Source of the DNA: Burkholderia sp. WSM2230
Lineage (GTDB): Bacteria; Pseudomonadota; Gammaproteobacteria; Burkholderiales; Burkholderiaceae
Assembly (NCBI RefSeq): GCF_000472445.1
Contig: NZ_AXAJ01000001.1
Span: forward strand, 310,643 to 374,642
DNA: 64,000 nucleotides
Direction: 5' to 3'
Position 1 is the stretch's first letter, and every line of letters begins with the position of its first letter. A model generated the notes under the pieces. That model was not told where the DNA came from and did not search any database. It saw only the letters and a program-made list of their open reading frames with translations. Made by a program: the position numbers and the translations under genes. Shown piece by piece: positions 22,832-31,763 of this stretch.

Positions 22832-23932
22832 ATGTCCACTACACCTTCGACTGTCGCGCCGGCAGGCGCCGCGCAGGCCGGCAAGCCGGCCACGCGCATT
22901 CCGTGGATGCTGCTCGCGATCATCACGGTGCTTGCCGTACTCGCGCTCGCCGCCTCGTACTGGTTTTTCGTGGGCCGCTTCGTCGAATCGACGGACGATG
23001 CGTACGTGGGTGGCGACGTCACCGTCATGGCTCCGAAAGTGAATGGCTTTGTAGCCGACGTGCTAGTGCAGGACAACCAGTTCGTGCACGCGGGCCAGGT
23101 ACTGGTCAGGCTCGATGCACGCGACTACGAGGCGCGGCTCGCGCAGGCCAGTGCCGAAGTACGCAGCGCGCAGGCCGCCGTGACCGAGCTGGAGGCGAAG
23201 AAATCCCTGCAGCTTGCCACGATCAACGAACAGGCCGCGGAAGTCCGCGCGTCCGGTGCGGAACTCACGCGCAGCGCAGCGGATCAGGCGCGCTATCGCG
23301 AACTCGTGAAGGACGACGCGGTGTCCAATCAGGTTGTGGAGCGCGCCAACGCAGATCTGACCAAGGCGCACGCCGCCGTGGATCACAGCAGCGCCGCGTT
23401 GGTCGCCGCGCAGCGTCAGCTTGCCGTGCTGGATGCGCAGACCGGCGACGCGCAGGCGCGCGTCGCTACCGCACAGGCGGCGCAGCGCGTCGCGGCACTC
23501 AACGTTGAGTACGCCACGATTCGCTCTCCGATTGACGGCTATGTCGGCAACCGCACCGCCCGAGTCGGATTGCTCGCGAATACCGGCGTCTCGCTGCTGA
23601 CGGTGATACCGGCGAGCGGCTTGTGGATCGACGCCAACTTCAAGGAAGACCAGTTGAAGAAGATGCGCGTGGGCGACACAGTGGACATAGACCTCGATGC
23701 ATCCACTCAGCACCTGCACGGCGTGGTGGAGAGCCTTGCGCCCGCAACCGGCGCGACGTTCAGCGTGCTGCCTGCCGAGAACGCGACCGGCAACTTCACG
23801 AAGATCGTGCAGCGTGTGCCCGTGCGCGTACGGCTGAATGTGCCGAAGGACATGCAACGCGTGCTGCGCCCGGGCCTCTCCGCGACGGTGAAAGTGCACG
23901 TCGATGCGTCCGGTACACCGGCTCGCGGATAA
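22832..23932 (+). CDS. emrA: EmrA-type membrane fusion protein (HlyD family)
   Basis: A 366-residue periplasmic adaptor. One N-terminal membrane anchor (about 24-46) is followed by FVESTDDAYVGGDVTVMAPKVNG, the standard start of the EmrA barrel-sandwich hybrid. An alpha-helical hairpin rich in Ala/Gln/Glu follows (about 90-200), then VEYATIRSPIDGYVGNRTARVG and the beta-barrel (SGLWIDANFKEDQLKKMRVGDTVDIDLD). It links the EmrB pump to the outer-membrane channel. The start lacks a clear ribosome site (GTCACCATG). It forms an operon with emrB six bases downstream. Confidence 0.93.
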   Translation: MSTTPSTVAPAGAAQAGKPATRIPWMLLAIITVLAVLALAASYWFFVGRFVESTDDAYVGGDVTVMAPKVNGFVADVLVQDNQFVHAGQVLVRLDARDYEARLAQASAEVRSAQAAVTELEAKKSLQLATINEQAAEVRASGAELTRSAADQARYRELVKDDAVSNQVVERANADLTKAHAAVDHSSAALVAAQRQLAVLDAQTGDAQARVATAQAAQRVAALNVEYATIRSPIDGYVGNRTARVGLLANTGVSLLTVIPASGLWIDANFKEDQLKKMRVGDTVDIDLDASTQHLHGVVESLAPATGATFSVLPAENATGNFTKIVQRVPVRVRLNVPKDMQRVLRPGLSATVKVHVDASGTPARG

Positions 23933-23938
23933 ACCATC

Positions 23939-25510
23939 ATGACTGACGTTCACGCCAATCCCGCCGATCAGCCGACGCGCACCAAAGTCTTCGCATTTAC
24001 GCTGATGTGCGTCGGCTTTTTCATGGCCACGCTCGATATCCAGATCGTCGCGTCGTCGCTGAAGGACATCGGCGGTGGTTTGTCCGCGAGTCAGGACGAG
24101 CTCTCGTGGGTGCAAACCTCGTATCTGATCGCCGAAATCCTCGTGATTCCAATGTCGGGCTGGCTCACGCGCGTGTTCTCCACGCGCTGGCTGTTCGCGT
24201 TCTCGGCGCTCGGCTTCACTGTGACCAGCATGTTGTGCGGCCTCGCATGGGACATCAATTCGATGATCCTGTTTCGCGGCCTCCAAGGCGCGCTTGGCGC
24301 CGCGATGATTCCGACGGTCTTTACCACCGCATTCGTGCTATTTCCGGGCAAGCAGCGCCTGATTGCGTCAACCACCATCGGCGCGCTGGCGTCGCTCGCG
24401 CCGACGGTAGGGCCGGTAATCGGCGGCTGGATCACATCGCAATGGTCGTGGCACTGGCTGTTCTATCTGAACCTCGCACCAGGGCTTGCCGTCGCACTGA
24501 TGGTGCCGAAGTACGTGCACATCGATAAGGTCGATCTCTCGCTGCTTAAGAAAGGCGATTACATAGGTATCCTCTTGATGTCAGGCTTTCTCGGCTGCCT
24601 CGAATACGTACTGGAAGAAGGCCCGCGCAAGAACTGGTTCGGCGACGACGTCATCATTCTGTGCACCTGGATCTCGGCGATCTGCGGCTTTCTTTTCATC
24701 GTGCATGCGTTCACGGCGAAGGAGCCGATTGTCGATTTGCGCGCGCTCGCCATTCGCAACTTCGGCATTGGCAGTCTGCTTTCGTTTATCACCGGTATCG
24801 GAATTTTCTGCACGGTGTTCCTCACGCCGCTCTTTCTGTCGCGCGTACGGGGCTTCGACTCGTTGCAAATTGGCCTCGCGTTGTTGTCGGTGGGCTGTTT
24901 CCAGTTGCTCGCGCTTGTTGCGTATTCGACGCTTGCGCGCTTTATCGATATGCGCCTGCTGATGGTTTTCGGACTCGTGCTGTTCGGCGTGGGTTGTTAT
25001 CTGTACGTGCCGCTCACTCACGAATGGGGCTGGCAGGAACTGCTGATTCCACAGGCGCTGCGCGGCATCGGCCAGCAGTTCTGCATTCCCCCTATCGTCA
25101 CCATGGCGCTCGGTTCGTTGCCGCCGTCGCGGCTTCGCTCGGCAAGCGGCCTTTTTAACCTGATGCGCAATCTGGGCGGTGCGATTGGCATTGCAGTGAG
25201 CAGCACGATGCTCAACGACCGGCTCAATCTGCATTACGAGCGTCTCGACGAACATTTGACCGCGGGCCGCCCCGCAGTCGAAGCGCTTTTGCAACAGCAG
25301 GCCGCGCACTTCGCGGCGGTCGGGGGAAATGCGCTGGATGCTGCGAATGCGGGACTCGCCGCATTGCATGGCGTATTGATGCGCGAGGCGCTTGTGCTGA
25401 CTTTCTCCGACACCTTGCTCGCCGTGTCGTTGTGCTTTGTCGTCGGCTTGTTGAGCGTGCTCTTCTCACGCCCGTTCGGCAATAGCGCGCCGCCGCCCGA
25501 CGCCCATTGA
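23939..25510 (+). CDS. emrB: EmrB-type MFS multidrug exporter (DHA2 family)
   Basis: A 523-residue inner-membrane proton antiporter with about 14 membrane helices. Typical DHA2 sequences include FFMATLDIQIVASSLKDIGGGLSAS (helix 1), LSWVQTSYLIAEILVIPMSGWLTRVF, the RGLQGALGAAMIPTVF segment and the GPVIGGWITSQWSWHWLFYLN motif of helix 5. It should export hydrophobic drugs through EmrA and the NodT-type channel encoded next. No truncation is seen. Confidence 0.94.
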   Translation: MTDVHANPADQPTRTKVFAFTLMCVGFFMATLDIQIVASSLKDIGGGLSASQDELSWVQTSYLIAEILVIPMSGWLTRVFSTRWLFAFSALGFTVTSMLCGLAWDINSMILFRGLQGALGAAMIPTVFTTAFVLFPGKQRLIASTTIGALASLAPTVGPVIGGWITSQWSWHWLFYLNLAPGLAVALMVPKYVHIDKVDLSLLKKGDYIGILLMSGFLGCLEYVLEEGPRKNWFGDDVIILCTWISAICGFLFIVHAFTAKEPIVDLRALAIRNFGIGSLLSFITGIGIFCTVFLTPLFLSRVRGFDSLQIGLALLSVGCFQLLALVAYSTLARFIDMRLLMVFGLVLFGVGCYLYVPLTHEWGWQELLIPQALRGIGQQFCIPPIVTMALGSLPPSRLRSASGLFNLMRNLGGAIGIAVSSTMLNDRLNLHYERLDEHLTAGRPAVEALLQQQAAHFAAVGGNALDAANAGLAALHGVLMREALVLTFSDTLLAVSLCFVVGLLSVLFSRPFGNSAPPPDAH

Positions 25511-25520
25511 GGACTTCAAG

Positions 25521-26954
25521 ATGAAAACGATCGCTATCAGGTTGCTCGCAAGCGCTGCATGGTTGACGCTGGCCGCATGCGCGGTGCAGCCCGCTACGCA
25601 TGCGGATTTACCGCAAACGGTCGGCGCGCTTGCGCCTGATGCATGGAGCGTGGATGCGCCGCAAGACAGCGTGAACGCGAACGCATGGTGGGATCAATTC
25701 GGCGATCCTGTGATGCATCGCCTGGTCGAGTCGGTGTTGACCGGCAATCTGGACGTGCAGGCCGCTGTGGAGCGCGTCAAGCAGGCGCAAGATCTCGTCA
25801 CCCAGAATCGCGCAGCATTGCTGCCGGAACTGAATGCCGGCGCCAACGCATCGTATTCCCGCCAGAACACGCCGCCGCCGCTAGGCTATGTGCGTCAGGC
25901 CGGTGCTGGACTGACAGCAAGCTGGGCGCCGGATGTATTCGGTGGCGAACGTCTGGCCGTTCTGGCTGCGCAGGCGCAACTGTCGGGCAGGCAGTCCGCG
26001 TTGAACGAAGTGCGCCTCGCGCTTGCCACCAATGCAGCGGCCGCCTATATCGATCTACGCTGGGCACAGGCGCAATTGCAGATTCTTCACGACAACGAGC
26101 AGATTCGCGCCCGCGCGCTGAAGCTCACGCAACAGCGTCTGCATTACGGCCTCTCGTCGCAACTCGACGTGGCGCGCGCGCAGAACCAGTTGCAGGACTT
26201 GCGGGCGCAGATTCCACGCGTGCAGACCCTCGTTCAGCACGAACTCAGTTTGATCGCGGTGTACTCGGGACGCACGCCGGAAAGTGTGGACACTCTGCTG
26301 CTAGCGGATGCAAGCGACGTGCCGGTGCCCGCCCAGCGCGTGCCGCAAACGCTGCCCTCTGAAGCGCTGTTGCGGCGTCCCGATGTGCGCACAGCCTATG
26401 CGGCGGTCGAGCAGCGCGCGGCGGAAGTGGGAGTCTCAAAGGCTGAGCGCTATCCAAAGTTCAGGCTCAATCTTGCCGATGGCATTCTGGCGTCGTCGTA
26501 CCTTGGCTTGCCCACGCTGACTGACAATCTGTTCAGCGCCGCATTGAGCGCGACGAGTCCGATCTTCAACGCAGGCCGCATCAGTGCAAATGTCGATGCA
26601 AGCGAGAGCCGCATGCGCGAATCGCAACTGGGCCTGCGGCAGACGATGTTGCAGGCGTTAAAGGAGATTGAAGACAGTCGCAGCGAACTCGTGAACGGCG
26701 CGACGCAAGTGCAGCGGCTTGGCGGGTCGCTGGATGCATCGGACCATGCTCTGCGCCTGTCGAGCGAACTGTACAAAGGCGGCGCATCGAGTTTTCTCGA
26801 CGTGCTGGCCGCGCAGGAGGCCTACTTGCGCGACGCGGAATCGTTGAATCAGGCAAAGCGCCAGCATGCGCTGGCCGCCGTGGCGTTGTATCGCGCGCTC
26901 GGCGGCGGCTGGGACGTGCCCGAAGGCGTGACGGCGGTCTCCGCCAGCAACTGA
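25521..26954 (+). CDS. NodT/OprM-family outer-membrane efflux lipoprotein
   Basis: A 477-residue TolC-type channel protein. The signal peptide ends at a lipobox (LTLAAC), so it is a lipid-anchored NodT-family member. Duplicated outer-membrane-factor repeats are visible: VEQRAAEVGVSKAERYPKFRL in the second half corresponds to VERVKQAQDLVTQNRAALLPEL in the first. The helical stretches ALKLTQQRLHYGLSSQLDVARAQNQL and HALRLSSELYKGGASSFLDVLAAQEAYL are family hallmarks. It completes a three-part EmrAB-type efflux system, 10 bp after emrB. Confidence 0.93.
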   Translation: MKTIAIRLLASAAWLTLAACAVQPATHADLPQTVGALAPDAWSVDAPQDSVNANAWWDQFGDPVMHRLVESVLTGNLDVQAAVERVKQAQDLVTQNRAALLPELNAGANASYSRQNTPPPLGYVRQAGAGLTASWAPDVFGGERLAVLAAQAQLSGRQSALNEVRLALATNAAAAYIDLRWAQAQLQILHDNEQIRARALKLTQQRLHYGLSSQLDVARAQNQLQDLRAQIPRVQTLVQHELSLIAVYSGRTPESVDTLLLADASDVPVPAQRVPQTLPSEALLRRPDVRTAYAAVEQRAAEVGVSKAERYPKFRLNLADGILASSYLGLPTLTDNLFSAALSATSPIFNAGRISANVDASESRMRESQLGLRQTMLQALKEIEDSRSELVNGATQVQRLGGSLDASDHALRLSSELYKGGASSFLDVLAAQEAYLRDAESLNQAKRQHALAAVALYRALGGGWDVPEGVTAVSASN

Positions 26955-27097
26955 GGCTCCGCGCGATGCAATGGAGCCGCGCGCGGGACTCTGTGCGGGT
27001 ACGCGAAATGCGTGTGGAGAGTACAGCGAGCGAGGCGCTCAGTCACCCCTTGCTGGCGATAGAATCCGCTGCATACCCCGGAGTCGACGAGGTCACC

Positions 27098-27643
27098 ATG
27101 GCGCGGCCATTTTTCACGATCGGGCATTCCACACGCACGCTTTCTGAATTCATCGATCTGCTAAAAAATTCGGATGTCGAATTATTAGCGGACGTACGCA
27201 GCATTCCGCGTTCGCGAACCAACCCTCAGTTCAACCGCGATACGCTGCCGGACTCGCTCGCGCCGGCACATATCGACTATATCCATCTGGCGGAACTCGG
27301 TGGGCGGCGCAGCCGCCGCAAAGACGAGGGGTCATCGGTGAACGGATACTGGACGCATCCCGCGTTCCGCAACTACGCCGATTACGCAATGACAGAGGAT
27401 TTTCAGAAGGGGCTTGCGGAGCTGCGCGAACTGGGCCATCGCCGCCGTTGCGCGATCATGTGCTCGGAAGCCGTGTGGTGGCGTTGTCACCGGCGCATCA
27501 TTACCGATTACCTGCTAACGCGCGGGGAAACGGTGTGTCACATCATGGACGCCCATCACGTCACTATGGCTACCGTCACGCCGGCTGCCAAGGCGCAGCC
27601 GGATGGCGTGGTGGTCTATCCCGCCGAATCCGCTTCGCCCTGA
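27098..27643 (+). CDS. DUF488 family protein
   Basis: A 181-residue cytoplasmic protein of the DUF488 family. The N-terminal FFTIGHSTRTLSEFIDLLK, the LLADVRSIPRSRTNPQFN motif and CAIMCSEAVWWRCHRRIITDYL are characteristic. The CSE-x-x-WRCHR signature with its two cysteines is conserved in the family, but the activity is unknown. The start MARPFFTIGHS has GAGG upstream; the longer frame from 26966 is not supported. It is convergent with the CLC gene, 21 bp away. Confidence 0.88.
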   Translation: MARPFFTIGHSTRTLSEFIDLLKNSDVELLADVRSIPRSRTNPQFNRDTLPDSLAPAHIDYIHLAELGGRRSRRKDEGSSVNGYWTHPAFRNYADYAMTEDFQKGLAELRELGHRRRCAIMCSEAVWWRCHRRIITDYLLTRGETVCHIMDAHHVTMATVTPAAKAQPDGVVVYPAESASP

Positions 27644-27664
27644 GGCGGATCCGGTTCAGTATGA

Positions 27665-29464
27665 CTAGCCCGCTTTTCCGACGGGAGCGAACCGGCGCCT
27701 GCTGCGCGCCGGCGTCAGACGACGGAACCGCTCTTTCTTGTGTTCTTCTTCGAAGTAGCTGAGCGACGGCTTGACGAGATCGCTGCGCGAGACAATGCCG
27801 ATAAGACGCATCGATCTGGTATCGGCGACAACGGGCAGGCGCTCGAGACCGTGCACCGCAAGTCTCGTTGCGACAAGGCGACATGTTTCGGATGGCAAAG
27901 CAAATGCCAGTGAGCGCTGCTCGAAGACCTTCGCCACGCTCATGGCAGGCTGCGATTCGGGGTTCTCGTCGCGGAACTGTTCGAGCAATGTGCGATCCGC
28001 CACGCCAATCACCACGCCTTCGCGCACGACAGGGTACGCGCGCCGCGTCTGCTTTGCGCCGAAGAATTGGTCGAGCGCCGCGCCGACTGTCATGTCGGCC
28101 TCTATCGAGTCGACCGAGGCGGTCATCACTTCATCCACGTGATGACGCTCCAGCGGATCCACACCATATTCGCGGTAGATGTGATAGCCGCGCCGGGCGA
28201 TCTTTTCTGTCATGATCGAGCGGCGCATGGTCACCGTAGCAAAGCCGTGAGCGACCAGCGTGGCGGTGAGCAGCGGCAACAGCGCGTTGCTGTCATGCGT
28301 GAGGCCGAATGCGAACACGATTGCGGTCAACGGCGCGCCAAGCGTGGCTCCGAGCGTGGCGGCCATGCACACGAGCGGCCATAATGCGGGCTCATTGCCG
28401 GGCAGCCAGTGCGACAGCACCGTGCCGAGTCCCGCGCCGAGCATGAGCAACGGGGCGAGCACGCCTCCGGAAGTGCCGGACCCGAGTGCCACGACCCACA
28501 TCACGGCTTTCACCGCGAGCAGCACGATCGCAATCTGCAATGCAATATGCTGATGCAGCAGATCGCCGATCACGTCATAGCCCACGCCGAGCGCGCGCGG
28601 TTCGAGCCATCCGCCGATTCCAACTACGACGCCACCGAGAGCGGGCCACCACATCCAGTGAACCGGCAGCTTGCCGAACAGATCTTCAGTCTTGTAGAGC
28701 GAAGCGGACAGTCCCGACGCAAGCACGCCGGACAAAAGCCCTGCAATCAGGCAGGAAAATAGCGACCAGACATCGGGCGCGGCTGTTTGGAGCGGAAACA
28801 GCGGACCAGTGCCGAAGAACGCCGCGCGAGCAAAGCCGGCTACCGCGCACGCCACCGCTACAGGCAGGAAACTGCGGGGCCGCCATTCGAACAGCAACAA
28901 TTCGACCGCCAGCAGCACGGCCGCAAGAGGCGTGCCGAACACGGCCGTCATGCCCGCGGCGGCACCGGCCACGAGCAGCGTCTTGCGTTCCGCCGACGTG
29001 ACCTTGAAGCACTGCGCGATCAGGGACCCGAGCGCGCCGCCTGTCATGATGATTGGCCCCTCTGCGCCGAACGGGCCGCCACTGCCGATCACGATGCCCG
29101 ACGACAGCGGCTTGAGCACCGCCACTTTCGGCGACATCTTGCTCTTGCCGAAAAGAATCGCCTCGATGGCCTCGGGAATGCCGTGGCCGCGAATCTTTTC
29201 CGAGCCGAAGCGCGCCATCAATCCGACGATCAACCCGCCGACTATCGGCACACCGATTATCCACACGCCCAGGTTGTTATGCGCGGGCGAACGTTCCGCG
29301 AACGACAGCGAGCCGAAGAAGAACAGGTTCGTGAACAGATGAATCAGGTTCAGCAGCACGAACGCTGCGAGCGTACTGACCGCGCCGATGCATGCAGCCA
29401 GCGCGAAAATGCCCGGCAACCGTGCATTCGCGGAAAAGTCCCGCTTGTGGGAGTCCATGGTCAT
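27665..29464 (-). CDS. CLC-type chloride channel/transporter with two CBS domains
   Basis: A 599-residue membrane protein. The CLC core (about 15-430) has the three anion-path motifs as GSGGPFG-AEGP and GSGTSGGVLAP; the glutamate of GAEGP matches the gating glutamate of H+/Cl- antiporters, although the usual arginine before it is alanine. The C-terminus carries two CBS domains (VDEVMTASVDSIEADMTVGAA and MSVAKVFEQRSLAFALPSETC regions) that often bind adenine nucleotides. The start lies 2 bp after the stop of the upstream marR gene, so they are co-transcribed. A fluoride-specific CLC is less likely because its distinctive motifs are absent. Confidence 0.9.
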   Translation of the reverse strand: MTMDSHKRDFSANARLPGIFALAACIGAVSTLAAFVLLNLIHLFTNLFFFGSLSFAERSPAHNNLGVWIIGVPIVGGLIVGLMARFGSEKIRGHGIPEAIEAILFGKSKMSPKVAVLKPLSSGIVIGSGGPFGAEGPIIMTGGALGSLIAQCFKVTSAERKTLLVAGAAAGMTAVFGTPLAAVLLAVELLLFEWRPRSFLPVAVACAVAGFARAAFFGTGPLFPLQTAAPDVWSLFSCLIAGLLSGVLASGLSASLYKTEDLFGKLPVHWMWWPALGGVVVGIGGWLEPRALGVGYDVIGDLLHQHIALQIAIVLLAVKAVMWVVALGSGTSGGVLAPLLMLGAGLGTVLSHWLPGNEPALWPLVCMAATLGATLGAPLTAIVFAFGLTHDSNALLPLLTATLVAHGFATVTMRRSIMTEKIARRGYHIYREYGVDPLERHHVDEVMTASVDSIEADMTVGAALDQFFGAKQTRRAYPVVREGVVIGVADRTLLEQFRDENPESQPAMSVAKVFEQRSLAFALPSETCRLVATRLAVHGLERLPVVADTRSMRLIGIVSRSDLVKPSLSYFEEEHKKERFRRLTPARSRRRFAPVGKAG

Positions 29465-29466
29465 AG

Positions 29467-29883
29467 TTAGTCGAGATCGATCTGAGGAACCTGGAATGCG
29501 CCTTTCAGCGATTTGAGCTCGGCGCGATGCAGCTCCGCGAGTCTTGCGAGCACCCGTTCGCCGGCTTTTTCAATGTGTACTTCAACCTGGCGGCGGTCCG
29601 TTTCGCTGGTCTGGCGGCGTACGAGATTGAGCGCCTCGCAGCGCGATACGAGGGCGACCACGCCATGATGCTGAGCCTGGAGCCGCTCCGCCAGCTCGCC
29701 CACCGTGGCCCAGTCGCGCTCTGGATATCCCTTGATATGCAGCAGCAGCAGATATTGCAGCGGCGTGATGCCTTCGCTCTGTGCGGCCTGTTCAGAGAAC
29801 CGTTCGAAGCGCCGCATCTGATAGCGGAACTCCGAAAGTTGCTCAAAATCGGCTTTGCGCAGCCCGCGAGCCCGTTCTTTCAT
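29467..29883 (-). CDS. MarR family transcriptional regulator of the CLC operon
   Basis: A 138-residue winged-helix regulator: YQMRRFERFSEQAAQSEGITPLQYLLLLHIKG, ATVGELAERLQAQHHGVVALVSRCEALNLV and the wing SETDRRQVEVHIEKAGE. It is the first gene of a two-gene operon with the CLC transporter. A strong inverted repeat (29911-29935) 28 bp before its start is the likely operator. A sequence with 18 of 25 identical bases lies before the HPP-CBS gene, which suggests it controls that gene too. Confidence 0.9.
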   Translation of the reverse strand: MKERARGLRKADFEQLSEFRYQMRRFERFSEQAAQSEGITPLQYLLLLHIKGYPERDWATVGELAERLQAQHHGVVALVSRCEALNLVRRQTSETDRRQVEVHIEKAGERVLARLAELHRAELKSLKGAFQVPQIDLD

Positions 29884-29910
29884 TGTTCGTCAGCCAACGT
29901 GATAAACGAA

Positions 29911-29935
29911 AATTGTATCACAAAATGATGTAATT
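29911..29935. promoter_or_regulatory. Operator of the marR-CLC operon
   Basis: Half-sites AATTGTATCA (29911-29920) and TGATGTAATT (29926-29935) form an inverted repeat (8 of 10 positions complementary) around CAAAA. The AT-rich site sits in the promoter region of the leftward marR gene. Confidence 0.6.
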
Positions 29936-30013
29936 TGGCCGGTGCGCATTCAAATGCGGTGTCGACCGCTGCTGTCTGATTCTTCAGCGCTCACGCGCGA
30001 GGCACAGCGGCGC

Positions 30014-31180
30014 TCACGCGGCCTGCTGCGCCTTCGCCACAGTCTGCCGATAGAGCCCGGAAATCAGATCGACCTGCGTAATCATGCCGACTACATGCCC
30101 GGTTGTGTCCAGTACGGGAATATGGTGGTGGCCGTAGTTCGCGAACATCGGCACGAGGTCGGTGATCGGCGCGTTCGCCTTGACGGTGCACACGTCGGTG
30201 GTCATCACGTTGCTGACGGTGGGCGCGCGCGATGCGTCGCCGCGCAGCCAGCCGTCGAAATAAGTCATGAACGGTGCGAACTGGCCAAAGATTCTTTTAT
30301 CGACCAGGTCGGCACGCGTCACGATGCCGACCAAAGTGCGGTTCGCGTCGATGACGGGCAGCGCCTTGACCTTGTTGCGCTTGAGAAGCGCCCACGCCGC
30401 GACTGCACGCGTAGTGGCCGATACCGACACGACATGCCGCGACATGATGTTCTCGCAGGTCAGCTCGTTGAAGCTGCGCGAGAACGCCTGTAGCTGCGTT
30501 TCGCGCAGCAGGGATTCGAGGTCGTCCGGATCGATGTCGAGCATTTCGCTGCGGCGCTTGAGCACCGCTTCCAGATCGGCGCGTGTGAAGCCGGCACGCG
30601 AGTCCGCTTCGGCCGCATTGCCCGCCGCGCCGCGCGCCGCGCGGGCCGAATGCGGATAGCGGTGGCCGGTCGCCGCGTGATAGACGATGGCGGCGGCAAG
30701 CAGCGCGGCGGACTGTACCGCGATCGGCTCGAGCACGAAGCGGTAGCCGAGAGCATGAATCGCGGGGCCGCCTAACACGGCAGTCAGCGCGACCGCGCCC
30801 GACGGCGGGTGCACACAGCGAAGCGCGAACATGCCGCAGATCGCGAGCGCAACCGCCATGGCGGCCGCAAGTGTCGGATCGGCAATCACATTGGCGCAGG
30901 TCACGCCGATGGTCGCGGAGACCAGATTCCCGCCGATGATCGACCAGGGCTGCGCGAGCGGACTTGCCGGTACTGCGAACAGCAACACGGCAGATGCGCC
31001 CATGGGTGCAACCAGCAGAGGAATGCTCGTGCCGGGCCCGAGCAGCACATACATCGAGCCGCCGGTGAAGGCAATGCCGAGCAGCGCCCCGAGACATGAA
31101 CGCGCGCGCTCCTGCCATTGCACTGTGACTGGTACGGGAATAAAGCTGGACAACCAGCGCAGGACAAGGGAGCGGGACAA
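30014..31180 (-). CDS. HPP family membrane protein with paired CBS domains
   Basis: A 388-residue protein. The N-terminal half (about 25-170) is an HPP domain with four membrane helices and the family motifs PMGASAVLLFAVPASPLAQPW and LRCVHPPSGAVALTAVLGG, which holds the His-Pro-Pro signature. HPP proteins of cyanobacteria and plastids transport nitrite; other substrates are unproven. The C-terminal half holds two CBS domains (IMSRHVVSVSATTRAVAAW and MTTDVCTVKANAPITDLV). The only available start is a TTG at 31180, with no clear ribosome site; no ATG exists before the upstream in-frame stop. Confidence 0.83.
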   Translation of the reverse strand: MSRSLVLRWLSSFIPVPVTVQWQERARSCLGALLGIAFTGGSMYVLLGPGTSIPLLVAPMGASAVLLFAVPASPLAQPWSIIGGNLVSATIGVTCANVIADPTLAAAMAVALAICGMFALRCVHPPSGAVALTAVLGGPAIHALGYRFVLEPIAVQSAALLAAAIVYHAATGHRYPHSARAARGAAGNAAEADSRAGFTRADLEAVLKRRSEMLDIDPDDLESLLRETQLQAFSRSFNELTCENIMSRHVVSVSATTRAVAAWALLKRNKVKALPVIDANRTLVGIVTRADLVDKRIFGQFAPFMTYFDGWLRGDASRAPTVSNVMTTDVCTVKANAPITDLVPMFANYGHHHIPVLDTTGHVVGMITQVDLISGLYRQTVAKAQQAA

Positions 31181-31265
31181 GGTTTGAAAAAGAGGGAGCG
31201 AGTGGATTGTGCTGGACTGCGACGATACCGGGGAACTCGAGCGAACGCGAATACTGTCTGGTCAT

Positions 31266-31290
31266 AATTATATTTCAATATGATATAAAA
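31266..31290. promoter_or_regulatory. Second copy of the MarR-CLC operator, before the HPP gene
   Basis: This 25-bp AT-rich segment matches the operator at 29911-29935 at 18 of 25 positions in the same orientation, including the half-site core TGATATAA and the central CAA. TTATAT/ATATAA arms (31268-31273 and 31283-31288) keep its dyad character. It is 86 bp upstream of the HPP start. Confidence 0.55.
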
Positions 31291-31324
31291 GTCCGACACG
31301 CCGACGGCGCGGGGCCGTTCGTTT

Positions 31325-31627
31325 CAATCCACTGCATCACCGGATGTCGTGATGCTTCGCGATCTCGCCCAATATCTTCTGGGCCTCATTGGTAAGCGTC
31401 TTGGCGAGCGCGGCGTGATCATGCACGACGAACTGCCCGCTGCAATCGACCGCCTCGAATCGGCAATCACGGAAGACGCCAGCGCCGAACTCGCGCTCGA
31501 AGCCTTGCATTGTTCGCCGGGTAATCGACGCGAGCAGAGCAATGGCCTTTCGCAACGCGCTTGGCCGTTTCTGGACATGTTGCGCGAAGCAAGAAAGGGC
31601 GGCGCGGACATCATTTGGGGACTGTAG
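31325..31627 (+). pseudogene. DUF1840 family gene lacking its normal start
   Basis: The frame encodes QSTASPDVVMLRDLAQYLLG, then LIGKRLGERGVIMHDELPAA, and ends LSQRAWPFLDMLREARKGGA with a terminal DIIWGL. This covers nearly the whole DUF1840 family (about 105 residues). However, no ATG, GTG or TTG exists between the upstream stop (31286) and GTG 31349, so the first conserved strand can be read but not normally initiated. A one-base shift at TTTCAATCC would restore an expected V-R-F-Q start. Initiation at GTG 31349 (92 residues, no ribosome site) is the alternative. It is either a decayed gene or a truncated one. Confidence 0.6.
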
Positions 31628-31763
31628 TCCGCGCAGCAGTTGCCGACCGGCGTACGTCACTTATCGCAAAGCGACATATACTGAATTGCGCGGAGCGGAT
31701 TTATCTTCCTGCATGTCTGCATTGCACTTTGCGCACGACCGCGCAATAGATCGGGAGAGCGAC

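Noticed and set aside
29467..29883. Possible fluoride system: DUF190 plus CLC
   Set aside because: The DUF190 gene is 27 kb from the CLC gene, the CLC lacks the fluoride-type motifs I would expect, and no crcB or fluoride riboswitch was recognised.
31662..31680. Possible further GAYAC site (ATCGCAAAGCGACATA) before the universal stress gene
   Set aside because: Only one half-site fits. The position 10 bp upstream of GACAT is ATCGC, and no matching -10 spacing is present.
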